Origin: Isochrysis galbana
Taxonomy: Eukaryota; Haptophyta; Isochrysidales; Isochrysidaceae
Reading direction: 5' to 3'
Length of the DNA: 64,000 bases
NCBI GenBank assembly: GCA_018136815.1
Contig: CM030938.1
Location: 1,035,063 to 1,099,062 of the forward strand
Positions 50,124-59,478 of this stretch are shown in pieces. The notes below the pieces were generated by a model. That model ran no database searches. It saw only the letters and a list, made by a program, of their open reading frames with translations, and had not been told where the DNA came from. The position numbers and the translations under genes are program-made. Position 1 is the first letter of the stretch; every line of letters begins with the position of its first letter.

Positions 50124-50999
50124 ATGGACGCAGAAAACATTAGTTGCCCCTCGCCACCTTTCTCTCCCGGCTCTTACGTACCATTCGGGGCAGAAAGGCG
50201 CCCGCTCCGGCCTCACAATACAGAGCTGCGTCGGCGAGTAGGTCAAATCGCCAAGCCGTCGAATTGCAATGATGCACCAAAAGCTGCCAAGCCGGCTACC
50301 ACAACGCGAGAAGACCTCTTGCTCAGTAGTTTGCGCACAGAATGCTCCGCGAGGTACAACGAAACCGAGCATGAGCAGATGCTCCATGACTTGTGGACTT
50401 GTGTGCGTTTTGGTGATCTGAAAAGCTTCAGAGTGATCTCGCCTTGCTGGCGCTCTCTCGGGTTTCAGCAAGATGACCCAACCACGGACTTGCGAGGATG
50501 CGGTGTAATCGGATTGCGGCAATTACTTCACTTCTGCGAACGCGGTGGGAACGACATCGTGGGATCCATGGACTTTGCTGTTGCACCATTTCCATTGGCG
50601 GCGGCTTCGTTTTCCTGTACCTTGGCGCTATGTTCTCATCTGCACCTTTTGCCACATGCCGCCTCTTCCCGACCCCCCTGTGCCCAACACGTGCTGTCCA
50701 GCTTTCTCCAGTTGGCGTCAGAGCTGGAGCCCGCTCACGCTCTCGATCTCCTTCATGCTGAGCTGCTTCGTGGCTTGGCAGAACTCTGGAGTTCAATGCA
50801 ACAACCTGGTCTAACACTAATGCATTTCCCACAGGTAAGGTGCTTCACGGCCCTCGTCTTCCATGTACGTAGAGACGTTCTCCTGAACGATGCGCCAGTC
50901 CAAACAACGGTTTGGCGCTGGCAGGGAGCACCTCTTTCACTTGATTGCAAGGCCCTAGGGTCCTCATTCCTCCACACGTCTACGTTTTATAGGCGTTAG
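50124..50999 (+). CDS. ELMO-domain protein, 3' end probably spliced
   Basis: ELMO/CED-12-type domain, which in other eukaryotes acts on Arf- or Rac-type GTPases (ELMOD proteins are Arf GAPs). Residues about 80-237: EHEQMLHDLWTCVRFGDLKS, WRSLGFQQDDPTTDLRGCGV, IGLRQLLHFCERGGND, PFPLAAASFSCTLAL, and HAELLRGLAELWSSM ending LTLMHFPQ. The ELMOD arginine finger (W.E.GFQG.DP.TDFRG region) is present as the TDLRG segment. Directly after LMHFPQ (50834) is CAG|GTAAGG, a strong splice donor, and the following 55 codons to the stop at 50999 look unlike the family, so the real C-terminus is probably in an exon further right. The stretch with TEHLMNALAETPSPWQLSFV at 51006-51070 fits, but I could not find a phase-consistent acceptor. 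Confidence 0.78.
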   Translation: MDAENISCPSPPFSPGSYVPFGAERRPLRPHNTELRRRVGQIAKPSNCNDAPKAAKPATTTREDLLLSSLRTECSARYNETEHEQMLHDLWTCVRFGDLKSFRVISPCWRSLGFQQDDPTTDLRGCGVIGLRQLLHFCERGGNDIVGSMDFAVAPFPLAAASFSCTLALCSHLHLLPHAASSRPPCAQHVLSSFLQLASELEPAHALDLLHAELLRGLAELWSSMQQPGLTLMHFPQVRCFTALVFHVRRDVLLNDAPVQTTVWRWQGAPLSLDCKALGSSFLHTSTFYRR

Positions 51000-51299
51000 C
51001 AGCTATGACAGAGCACTTGATGAACGCACTTGCGGAGACCCCATCACCCTGGCAATTATCCTTTGTGCTGCAGCATGTAAGGGACATCGGTGGTGAGCTT
51101 TCAGCATTTGAACGGACAGGATCGGTTGCAGACCTTTGTTCAGGTAACCTATGGAGCTGGATGGGGCTCTACTAAGATAGCCCCCTTTCTCTCCTCGCTC
51201 ACTTAAGGCTACCTTGCAGAATCGAGTATCCGAACGCAGAACTGTAAGTGAATGGTTGCTTGCGATGAACACGCGTTCTAGTTAAAAGAAAGGAAGGAA

Positions 51300-52090
51300 A
51301 TCAGGCATGCGGCAAACTCACGGAGCACAAGGCAATCAAACCTTCGGTGCACCGAACAAATACTTGATGCCACACACACCAGACGCAGATAGCAGGGCGA
51401 GGATCCTAAACTGTGTGCGTTTCAATCTAGCTCCTACAATTACAATTAAGTTTAATATAAGTCTCCCATGCCTAACTCACGGCGGGGCACGAACCCCCTA
51501 ATAATTACTAATCATAATCAAAACAATTTGCAACTGCAACTGTGGGAAAATAGGTCGTTTGCCTTCATTTGGTACCCCCAAGAATTGTTAGAAGGTGTCG
51601 ATTCAGGTTCAGCTTCCCAAGTAAAGATTGAAAACAAAAGGCCGCTTATCGATTCGGGTTCAGCTCCCGTAAAGATTGAAACCCCAATGCCCAGCAACAT
51701 CAAATACAAAAAAGCTCGGCCATGAAGGCATTCGCACTTCAAATGAAGGGAGGAGGTCTCAAAAAAAACCATGTGGCCGTGAATACCATAAACAAATGGC
51801 GGGCTTGGTGGAACAACTCTCGAAGCAAATCGATAGTCATAAGGTGATTACAAAGGCTAGCAAAGATGGTATAGAGTTATGCGATCGCATTATAAATACA
51901 TTACAGAATATGAATTTGACTTCTAATGTGTTTAGAAATAAGATTATAATCAATTCGGAAGTTGATCCATTAGAACGAAAAAAAGTGCAGTATCGCTAGC
52001 GAAGGATGCAATCCAACAACTCAGAGAACAAATAAAAGATTTGGCGAAGACCCCCGATACCACCACAAGGAATCGGTAAAGAGAGGTCGT
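51300..52090 (+). pseudogene. AT-rich island with decayed reading frames of unknown origin
   Basis: Three plus-strand frames follow each other with shifts: 51468-51725 (contains VDSGSASQVKIE and IDSGSAPVKIE, an internal repeat), 51676-51999 (KKPCGREYHKQMAGLVEQL, KASKDGIELCDRIINTLQNM, FRNKIIINSEVDPLERKK), and after a one-base shift near 51985 a continuation DAIQQLREQIKDLAKTPDTT to a stop at 52078. Lys/Ile/Asn-rich and A/T-ending codons set it apart from neighbours. GGTCGTTTGCCTTCATTTG at 51553 and GGTCGTTTGACTTCATTTG at 52086 form a direct repeat at the two sides of the coding part. I recognise no family. Confidence 0.5.
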
Positions 52091-52137
52091 TTGACTTCAT
52101 TTGCTACCCTCGTGGCTCGTGGACAGCCGGATTAGAA

Positions 52138-52310
52138 AAAAAATATTCTTGAAGGTGCCTACTATTCTGCTATCCCCTGTCCCTCTCGCTGGGGACACCC
52201 CCTGACATCGCCCTTGCCCCACTCCCGCTTCCCTTTCGCCCCCCCCCCCTCGGTCCTTTTTATTCGGTTTTGGGGGGTCGACCCATGTGCACTACTTTGG
52301 GTCTGGCGTC
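52138..52310 (-). repeat. LINE-tail repeat
   Basis: AAAAAAATATTCTTGAAGGT, GGGGACACCCCCTGACATCG, CTCGGTCCTTTTTATTCGGT, GGGGGGTCGACCCATGTGCA. The right end is 120 bp from the start codon of the next gene. Confidence 0.9.
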
Positions 52311-52427
52311 GGGGGAGGGGGGGTGCACACGCATCTTGTGAAACTCCAGAGTCTTCCTCCCAGACATCTTCCACCACTACCACACCCCGCTTCCTCTTCC
52401 CTCCTCCACAAGCCCCGCTCCTTCGCC

Positions 52428-52982
52428 ATGGGCCAGTACTTTGTCTTCCTCGCCAAGCGACTCGGTCACTGCACCTACGAGGAGATCCGCGCCCCAGCCC
52501 TCAAGTTCTGCGAACACATGGAGGAGGGCATGAGCGGCGCCATCCTGGCAATGCTGCTCGTCACAGCCTCTGGCATGGGCCGTGGATGTGGAGACTTCCG
52601 CGTGGATCTGGCCAAGGAACGCTACCCGTCGATGTGGGCACTCATCGAGCCATACATGGGCCGTTGGTGCAAGGCAAACCTCATGCTCGTCGGCGACTAC
52701 TCCGACGAGTACGACAGGATCCCAAAGACCAAGTACATTGGAGACGAGCCCGCCGTCGCGTACCTCTGCATGGAATACATCACGGCGGTCGCGTACTCTG
52801 AAACGAATCCCATGGTGCAAGTGCACCGAGCAGCTGGCAAACTCTACATGGAGAACAAGAAGGCCGTCCTCGCACGCATCACGGACCTCGCTACCCAAGA
52901 TCAGCCAAGCGACATCGTCGCCTGTCAGGACATCACAATAGGATCGAGGATGAGGAGTGTGAGAAAAAGACGAAAAAGATGA
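52428..52982 (+). CDS. Unknown 184-residue protein starting MGQYFVFL
   Basis: A compact, GC-rich, clearly protein-like frame with a good start context (TCGCCATGG). Sequence: MGQYFVFLAKRLGHCTYEEI, then a helix-rich part (KFCEHMEEGMSGAILAMLLV), DFRVDLAKERYPSMWALIEP, MLVGDYSDEYDRIPKTKYIG, and YLCMEYITAVAYSETNPMVQ. The last 35 residues become basic and irregular (RMRSVRKRRKR), and in the other copies this part is frame-altered, so the true C-terminus may be the conserved DLATQDQPSDIVACQ. I do not recognise a family or catalytic motif; the MGQY beginning could be N-myristoylated (Gly2). The 3' half and its flank are duplicated at 53165-53615, and its tail at 22545-22890. Confidence 0.6.
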   Translation: MGQYFVFLAKRLGHCTYEEIRAPALKFCEHMEEGMSGAILAMLLVTASGMGRGCGDFRVDLAKERYPSMWALIEPYMGRWCKANLMLVGDYSDEYDRIPKTKYIGDEPAVAYLCMEYITAVAYSETNPMVQVHRAAGKLYMENKKAVLARITDLATQDQPSDIVACQDITIGSRMRSVRKRRKR

Positions 52983-53010
52983 AAACTCAGCCTGCGTAGC
53001 TGGGGGTTAC

Positions 53011-53160
53011 TATATGTGGGGGGAGGGAGTTGCTATTGACGTGTTGTGATTAGCTTTTGTACTCATCTTAATAATAAACTGGAGGAATTATGTGAGACAT
53101 TCCTACCTAAAAAGAAAACACGCATTCTGAGCGAAAAAAAAATTCATCACCTGGTCCTCT
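53011..53160 (+). repeat. 3' flank unit ending in the GACGGAACGCGACTT motif (copy 1)
   Basis: GATTAGCTTTTGTACTCATC, ATTCCTACCTAAAAAGAA, CACCTGG and CCTCTTTTGACGGAACGCGA. The same order follows the duplicated tail at 53440-53612. Confidence 0.85.
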
Positions 53161-53164
53161 TTTG

Positions 53165-53440
53165 ACGGAACGCGACTTATGGAATACATCACGCACGGTG
53201 GTCGCGTACGCTGAAACGAATCCCATGGTGCAAGTGCACCGAGCAGCTGGCAACCTCTACATGGAGAACAAGAAGGCCGTCCTCGCACACGTCACTCACG
53301 GACCTCGCCACCCAAGATCAGCCAAGCGACATCGTCGCCTGCAAGCAAAACGACATCGACAATAGGATCGATGAGGAGGGGTGTGAGAAAAAGACGAAGA
53401 AGATGAAAACTCAGCCTGCGTAGCTGGGGGTTACCGCGTG
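53165..53440 (+). pseudogene. Partial duplicate of the MGQYF-type gene
   Basis: ETNPMVQVHRAAGNLYMENK repeats residues of the intact gene with one change, followed by a frame-altered copy of its end. It begins with TATGGAATACATCACG right after the GACGGAACGCGACTT motif, so the duplicated unit is motif to motif, about 430 bp. Confidence 0.88.
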
Positions 53441-53615
53441 TGTTGAGAGGGGGGGGGGGTTGCTATGCGCACGCGCCGCGTCCTTGTATGTCGTGATTAG
53501 CTTTGTACTCATCTTCGTAATAATAATATTGTTGTGGCATTCCTACCTAAAAAGAACACAAGCACTTATGGAGAAAAAAATCACCTGGCCCTCTTTTGAC
53601 GGAACGCGACTTGAG
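53441..53615 (+). repeat. 3' flank unit ending in the GACGGAACGCGACTT motif (copy 2)
   Basis: GATTAGCTTTGTACTCATCT, ATTCCTACCTAAAAAGAACA, ATCACCTGG and CCTCTTTTGACGGAACGCGA. Confidence 0.85.
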
Positions 53616-53639
53616 GAAGGCGCGACGAGAACAGACCAC

Positions 53640-53822
53640 TAGGGGCCGGTGCACTCCGCCCAACTCAACCCCCCCCGCAGCCTGGGCCCCTAAGTAGAGC
53701 ACGAGGGGAGACGCCGCAAGGCGGGAAGTGAGGGAGAGGAAGGGAAATGGGCGTGACTACAGTAGTGCTTAACCCCACGGCCAGGCGCGAGGCGAGAGAA
53801 TATTAAAAGTTTTTTTTTGAAC
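53640..53822 (+). repeat. LINE-tail repeat, second subtype
   Basis: AGCCTGGGCCCCTAAGTAGA, GACGCCGCAAGGCGG, GGGCGTGACTACAGTAGTGC and the end GAGAATATTAAAAGTTTTTT. Confidence 0.8.
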
Positions 53823-54285
53823 TATAGCAGTAGGAGTGTAGCCCATAATCTTCAGATTTTTTGTTGACGTGCCTCCTCATAGATGGTTCAAGTATGAGTT
53901 TTGAGTGTGTCATTAACATTAGTAGCAATAAAACTACACATGGATATGTGATTGCTCAAATGAGCCCGTCTCAGTTTCGACAGAAGACAACCTGAGGGGG
54001 ATGCGCCGTTGTGCTCCATCGCAACCAACTACAAAGTTAGTTGATGACTGCTGCTAGGAATCAGCAGCAAATAACAATCAACAATATTGCCCGTACGCTC
54101 GATGAAATAACTTGGATGCTCCCCGCACGTCTTGACAGCTGCTCTCCTCAACAAAGCAATTGTGGCATGTGCAACCAACGCCAAACCGGTGCTTTGGCGC
54201 ACAGTAGTCGAGGGAGGCGCGCAAGAAGGCAAGCCGTCCATGGTGAGCATTCGCTCTTCTGCCGCACTCCGGTTCATTTCATTCT
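53823..54285. other. Intergenic stretch with one dispersed motif
   Basis: 53938-53992 is a diverged copy of the ATGATGGCTCAA/GACGGAACG motif (GTGATTGCTCAAATGAGCCC, TTTCGACAGAAGACAACC). AATCTTCAGATTTTTTG at 53849 resembles the LINE-tail end. The right end is the 3' flank of the carrier gene. Confidence 0.5.
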
Positions 54286-55506
54286 TTAACGCACCGCTTC
54301 CTCATCGACTAGAGCCTTCAGTTTAGGCGCTAGGAGCGAACCGACAAGTAGCTGCAAGGGATGTTGAATGAGTAGAGGCGTACAAAGGATAGCAAGGTCG
54401 GCTCGGCCGGAGAAAATAATGCGTAACAACGGTAACCCAAGTGCGAGGGTCTTTTGCGTGGAACAATACAGGAAGGCGATACGATCTGGCATACCATTAG
54501 TCAGGACCGTATTGCTTAGAGCACCAGCAAGCACCCAAGCAAATCCAAGCGAAAGGATGTGAAGAACGAAGACGAGACTACCAATGCCGACTAGAGCTGA
54601 GGTAGGCAGGCCAAAGCCGCGAAGGAACGTGCCACAAAAGGTGACGTACACAGTGAGGAGAAGAAGCGACTCCGAAGTCCGTGAGAGCCTCTTCTTGTGT
54701 ACAGTCGCGATATCCCTGACCTTTGAAGCACGCCGCAACAGTTGACCAATGGTTAATGGCAGCAGAACCTTGAGCGCAAGTGAACGCATAGCAGAGGCGA
54801 CCGGGATAGCACCAGTACGGCCAAGAAGGACCAAGAGCATGCCGGGTGTCACAAAGATGCCAAGAACATTTCCTAAGACTGCATTGAACACAGCCAATGC
54901 TTCGTCTCCTGCTGCGGTTCGTGAGAGTGCAACGCACATGTTGACAGTTGTGGGGAGGATGGACAGCACTAGAAAGGCATCCCGGATGACTGGACCAAGA
55001 GCGCCGATGCTGGCCAGTGGCGTGCATACGGCATACGTAAGGAGGGGAATGAGAACCATTGAAAACAGTTGGATTGCTGCATGGCTGCGCACACGGGCTG
55101 CAGCCGCGGCCAGCTTGCCGGTGGGCATGTTGATGCCTGAAATGAGGAAGATTCCAAAGGGAGCACCCCACGAGACTGCCAGGGACAGGAATTCGCTGTT
55201 TCCACCAAATGCGGGGGCAGCTGCAGCGGCACCGATCGCACTGATGACACCTACCAAGAAATACTGCCGGTCCACGAACTGAAGGACACGCTGAGGGATG
55301 GAGAGGGAGCTGCTGCCGTCACCGCCGCTGTCAGCATGCTGACTCAGCACCGGCAGCCGTGAGCGAGACTCAGCCACTAGTCGAACGCTCAAGAGGTGAG
55401 ACCGCTGAGAGAGCGCCGGGGTGATAGTCAGTCCCTGCACTCCCGGTGCTGCAAGCAGCACCGAGGCGACGACGGCGAGGGTGGCGCTGGCGCCGAGAGA
55501 CGGCAT
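54286..55506 (-). CDS. SLC10A7/BASS4-type bile-acid:sodium symporter-like carrier
   Basis: 406 residues, intronless, about ten transmembrane helices. The N-terminal 25 residues (ASATLAVVASVLLAAPGVQG) form a signal peptide, followed by a Ser/Arg-rich stretch to about residue 75, a bipartite layout that suggests delivery to a complex plastid. The transporter core starts at FVDRQYFLVGVISAIGAAAA. Diagnostic segments: WGAPFGIFLISGINMPTGKL, FLVLSILPTTVNMCVALSRT, NAVLGNVLGIFVTPGML, and IAFLYCSTQKTLALGLPLL, the last being the signature of the SLC10A7/YfeH branch rather than of classical bile-acid carriers. In plants the relative is BASS4 in the chloroplast envelope; animal SLC10A7 affects calcium and glycosylation. 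The substrate cannot be told from sequence. Confidence 0.88.
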   Translation of the reverse strand: MPSLGASATLAVVASVLLAAPGVQGLTITPALSQRSHLLSVRLVAESRSRLPVLSQHADSGGDGSSSLSIPQRVLQFVDRQYFLVGVISAIGAAAAAPAFGGNSEFLSLAVSWGAPFGIFLISGINMPTGKLAAAAARVRSHAAIQLFSMVLIPLLTYAVCTPLASIGALGPVIRDAFLVLSILPTTVNMCVALSRTAAGDEALAVFNAVLGNVLGIFVTPGMLLVLLGRTGAIPVASAMRSLALKVLLPLTIGQLLRRASKVRDIATVHKKRLSRTSESLLLLTVYVTFCGTFLRGFGLPTSALVGIGSLVFVLHILSLGFAWVLAGALSNTVLTNGMPDRIAFLYCSTQKTLALGLPLLRIIFSGRADLAILCTPLLIQHPLQLLVGSLLAPKLKALVDEEAVR

Positions 55507-56250
55507 GGCTGCAGCGAGATCTTAGTCGTCGGTCGGTCGTCGCTGCAATAATAAAACCACCCCCGCACATTTCAAAGGGTAAAACGTAAAATGAAAATAG
55601 AAGTGGTAATCAAAATCAAAAATTAAAAGGACGACTATGGTTAAAGAGCGACCCACCCCGGTGCTAATCTCCACGATTTAAACGTGCGGCGTGAGGCAGT
55701 GTGCTCGTGCTACTCGAGTACCCATAGCCCGGTCACTCACTAGGGGGGTGCGGAGGGCAAAATCGGATTTTCAAAATCGGTATAATTAATGGGCAAATGG
55801 AGGCCGCCTAAATAAGCTTTCTGTCGATTCTGGTATGAGAGATCAGCAAGAAAAATGGGGGGTCCTCCGGCAAAATTCTCGAAAAATGGCCAAGTTTAAG
55901 CCTCTGAAGACACCAAGCCCCAAGCGCTGAAAAGTATTCGGGCCCCCTCCGGTATATTTTTGCTGATGCCCTTCGTCATGCAAGGCACGCACAACTAGTG
56001 ACTGAGTGACGGAGCCATGAGCTCAGCCAGCTCACACAGTCCACGAAATGTGCTTCTCTACCTCTACACATTTTATGATCATCACCACGCATTGCGATTG
56101 ACTTCAATCTGTACATGAGTATCACTACTAACAGCCGCTCACGAAACGCTACAATTGTTGAGACGAGAAGCCCCAACTTTAGAACTTTGCACCAAGACCG
56201 GGCGGGCTGCCAGCGTTTTGGTGTTGATCCAGTTGTACGGGGTGGGGGTG
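55507..56250. other. Gene-free moderately AT-rich stretch
   Basis: Promoter side of the carrier gene, then 55740-55960 with CACTAGGGGGGTGCGGAGGG (compare 19851 and 20161) and A/T-rich sequence. No gene. Confidence 0.4.
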
Positions 56251-56254
56251 GCCC

Positions 56255-56400
56255 ACCAAAAAAACGCTTCTCAATATTCTCGCCGCGCGCGCGACGCGCG
56301 ACTCCGCACCATTACTGTGCAGCCACGCCCGCTACTCTCGCCCCCCCTCCACCTGCCTTGCGGCCCGTCCCTCGTGCGCTACTTAGACTTAGGGGCTGGG
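56255..56400 (-). repeat. LINE-tail repeat, second subtype
   Basis: TCAATATTCTCGCCGCGCGC, CAGCCACGCCCGCTACTCTC, CTGCCTTGCGGCCCGTCCCT and GTGCGCTACTTAGACTTAGG. Confidence 0.8.
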
Positions 56401-56667
56401 TGTATGGGGTTTCCTGTAGCAGACGGTGTGCTCCGATCCCCGATAGGTTTTCCTCTACTTCCTCCTGCGCCATCGGGCTATCGGTTTCTGTGTTTTTTAT
56501 TGAGTCAAGGAGGCGTGCGGCTGTGTCGCGGTGGGTCCGAGGCGGAGGTCAAGTAGGCGGGTGAGTCGCGGCTTTGGTTTGTGCGCGATTAAACGAGTCT
56601 ATCCGCTATACGGAGCGCTTGTGCTACCGCGGTCAGGTTCTTGCCCAGCATTAGTGTCCAGCCAGGT

Positions 56668-56714
56668 GACAACGAAAGGTGCTAGCAGGGATGGGGATAA
56701 TTGAGCGCTTTTGG
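56668..56714 (+). repeat. Third copy of the ATGGGGATAATTGA motif
   Basis: GGTGACAACGAAAGGTGCTA, GCAGGGATGGGGATAATTGA, GCGCTTTTGGTCC; direct orientation as at 24200-24253. Confidence 0.85.
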
Positions 56715-57268
56715 TCCTTAGGTTAAAAGGGTTTCATGTCCAAGAGGGTGGAGCGAGGAACGAGGGAGAAGCGTGGTCAGATCTCAGATCGCAAAGGGGT
56801 ACAAGCAAGGGGCAGGTAGGGGGGAATCCTGCGGAATCCTTGGACGCCCAGGGGAGGTGGAAAATACGTGGTTAAAATGAGTGGGCGACCGAGCTATGAC
56901 TAGTGGCTAGCCTACAAGGAGGGAACATAGAAACGCAGACAACTTCTAAAACAAAAAGGTCGATCGCGGATACGACAGGGGGCTGACCACCGCCATGCTC
57001 TCGCTGGAGGGCGGCGAGGCGGCGAAGGTCGGCCTGTCACAATGAATGGGTCGGTCGCCTGTCGAGTCGAGCGGAGCCGGAGGGCTCTGAGCCACTCCGT
57101 CGCGAGCGGCACCGGCGGCTAGCGCGGCGCTTTGTCCCTCCTCCCCACCGGGAGTCGGGTGAATGAAATTCTGGACTGGGTCGGGCAACCCCATTTGGGT
57201 GTCTGGACGGGGAACGAACGGCGAACGAAGGGCTGTGGGGCGGCGAGGCGCTCCTAGCGGCCCTAGTG
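56715..57268. other. Gene-free stretch left of the Ty3 element
   Basis: Mixed sequence, GC-rich at 56990-57260; no gene or element recognised. Confidence 0.35.
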
Positions 57269-58378
57269 TGTTGGGTTGTAAGAGATTGTTAGACCTACAA
57301 AGAACTCTTCCCTCAGGGAGGGAGCCTAAGCTGCTTGAGTGCAGCGACGCAGCGAACAACGACGGACAACGGAGCTGAGAACAACAGGATACACCGACTC
57401 ACGAACACACCGGAATCATTCACCCAAACAAAGCAAATTATCAAGCAACCGCGACCCCAAATCACCGATAACTCAAACACGTCGCGAGAGACGGAGAGAG
57501 AGAGCGAGAGAGAGAGAGAGACTCCGCAGCGACGGCCGGAGCGTGTCTCCGTTGTAACTTCCCCACGTAGCGGAGAGTCCGAAGGGGAGCGTCATGTCGC
57601 GCGACCACGGCGATCACTTTGGATACAGATCGCAACGAGATGTCTTCACGACCGAATAAATCTTGCCGTTGAGCGTGAACCTTCTAGACGCTTCTAACGA
57701 ACAACCCTGAGTAGCAACCAAGGGGAAGAAACACCAAAGGGGCCAAGGCTTGCATGTAACTTGCATCAAGGGGAAAGATTCCCTCACCTAGGAAGCGAAC
57801 CTACACCGATCTCCAAGGGGAGATGGCAAATTAAACCTCAAATCTCTCGAGCGGATAGAGCAACCGACTCGCTCGCCAAAACCTTGACCGAGAAGAAAGA
57901 AGCAAGGACCTACAAGCCAAGGGTAGCGGACCTAGGGAATGTGAGAGGAAATTTCCGAACGCCAACGCGAACGCCAGAAGACAACGAAACCCTAACCAGG
58001 CTAAACAAAACCTACGACGAACAGGCCTGGACGACAACGAAAGTTAGCAAGTCCCAAGAAAGAACCGGAACCCAACAAGAAACGACAAGCCTTGCAAGAA
58101 GCTAAACAAGCCTTCACAAGGTAACTCGAGAGCCTGAGACAAGCGCGCAGCGAGTGACAGGCGACCTGGCTCCTTTGGGTCAAGATTACCCGAAAGGAGG
58201 AAACCTGGAATCTAGACCTGACAAACAGGCTAGAAGGAACGAAACAAGAACTCGAATTCTAGATCGCTAGGGACGAACCCTACCAACCTAGATGTACCTG
58301 AGCTTCACCGTGTGGCCGCACGGCGAAGGACCTGGAAATAAGAGCCTGGAAATCGCATCATCTAGGATGAATGCGACA
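57269..58378 (-). mobile_element. 3' LTR of the Ty3 chromovirus (about 1.1 kb)
   Basis: On the minus strand it starts TGTCGCATTC at 58378, directly after the polypurine tract GGGGGG at 58379-58384. The far end is placed at TGTTGGGTTG (plus 57269), giving the usual TG...CA boundaries; this end is less certain because the matching 5' LTR lies outside the window. Inside are the CCGCACGGCGAAGG box, (GA)n at 57495-57525 and CTACACCGATCTCCAAG. Parts are shared with 16919-17108, 22910-23221 and 46607-47020. Confidence 0.65.
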
Positions 58379-58755
58379 CCCCCCGACTAAGATCGAGACG
58401 TCTCCCGATGTCGAGCGGTGAACCTGGAAACAGAGACCTGGAACCTGGAACCTGAGCTGACCAGAGGTCAGAATCGGAACAAGAAGCAACGGAACATAGC
58501 GAGCGAAACGTGGAGACAAGAACACCCTTTGGATCCAAAGCGAGCACGAAATCGGCGGCTTAGCGCGGCGGCCTCTTTCGTACGCACTGCCCCACCCACT
58601 TCTCCCTTTTACAGGAGCTTTGCTCGGGTGTTGCGCCGGGTGTAGAGCGCAGGCAGCACGCGTTCATCACCTCCATGATTCGCTCTTGAACTCGGAGCCC
58701 TAGCCGAGGCGTGGGGCTAGCCTAGAGGGACGGGTCCCTTACCCAAGACATGGGA

Positions 58756-59478
58756 TCAACGGGAGTGGAGCCTGGAGCGAGTGCGCGAAGACGGCGCATC
58801 GAGAACGGGAGGAAGAGGAGTATCCCTGGCCGACGAAGAAGTTGCTTCCGGGGACTCAACATCTTCTGGACAAGTCTCTTCGACGGAGCGATCATAATCA
58901 TCAAGCAAATCAGAACAACGACGGAGCAACTCGGAACGAGGCTCCCAGGTGGCTTCTCGAAGAGCATAGCCACGCCACTTCACGAGGTACTCGATAGAAT
59001 CGCCATGGCTACGACGATCGAGCAACTTTTCAACGATGTACTCGTCGTCAGCCAGCGGCTCTTCATCAACGAAAGTATGATACGGCCGGAGGTTCGAGAT
59101 ATGCACCTCCTCCTTGACTAACCGGTTCTCCAAATCACGGAGTCGGTACCTAGTGTCGGACAGAGCCTCTACGACGCGGTAGGGACCCGAGTAGATGAAT
59201 TGCAACTTGTTGGCATGGCCTGGTAATCGCATGCAGACGCGATCCCCAGGTTCGAAACGCGCTGGTCTTTGAGACTTGATGGTAGCGTCACGGACTGACT
59301 CAGCCTGAGCGGCTAGGGTAGCCTCGAGAGCGCTGGACCAAGAGAGGCGGAGGCTCGCATTGAGCCTGGATGCGTACGAGCGAACGTCGGCGGACGCCGC
59401 CTCGAGAGCAGTTGGCGAAACGGTCTTCGGATCAGAGAGTTGAGCGGGCAGACGCAGCTCACGCCCAGCCCAAAGATC
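58756..59478 (-). CDS. Ty3 integrase C-terminus and chromodomain
   Basis: Downstream part of the polyprotein, in the frame one base behind the main pol frame. It reads WAGRELRLPAQLSDPKTV, a linker, then the integrase barrel FEPGDRVCMRLPGHANKLQF, YSGPYRVVEALSDTRYRLRD and HISNLRPYH. The chromodomain follows: ADDEYIVEKLLDRRSHGDS, EYLVKWRGYALREATWEP and LDDYDRS. It belongs to the chromovirus class of Ty3/Gypsy elements, in which this domain guides integration to marked chromatin. A Ser/Arg tail ends at 58756. Separation from pol by one frameshift near 59465 may be decay, a sequencing slip or programmed. Confidence 0.92.
   Translation of the reverse strand, partial: DLWAGRELRLPAQLSDPKTVSPTALEAASADVRSYASRLNASLRLSWSSALEATLAAQAESVRDATIKSQRPARFEPGDRVCMRLPGHANKLQFIYSGPYRVVEALSDTRYRLRDLENRLVKEEVHISNLRPYHTFVDEEPLADDEYIVEKLLDRRSHGDSIEYLVKWRGYALREATWEPRSELLRRCSDLLDDYDRSVEETCPEDVESPEATSSSARDTPLPPVLDAPSSRTRSRLHSR

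Noticed and set aside
57480-57530. GAGAGA stretch as a separate microsatellite locus
   Set aside because: It is part of the LTR and is also found in the copy at 46.6 kb, so it is not independent.
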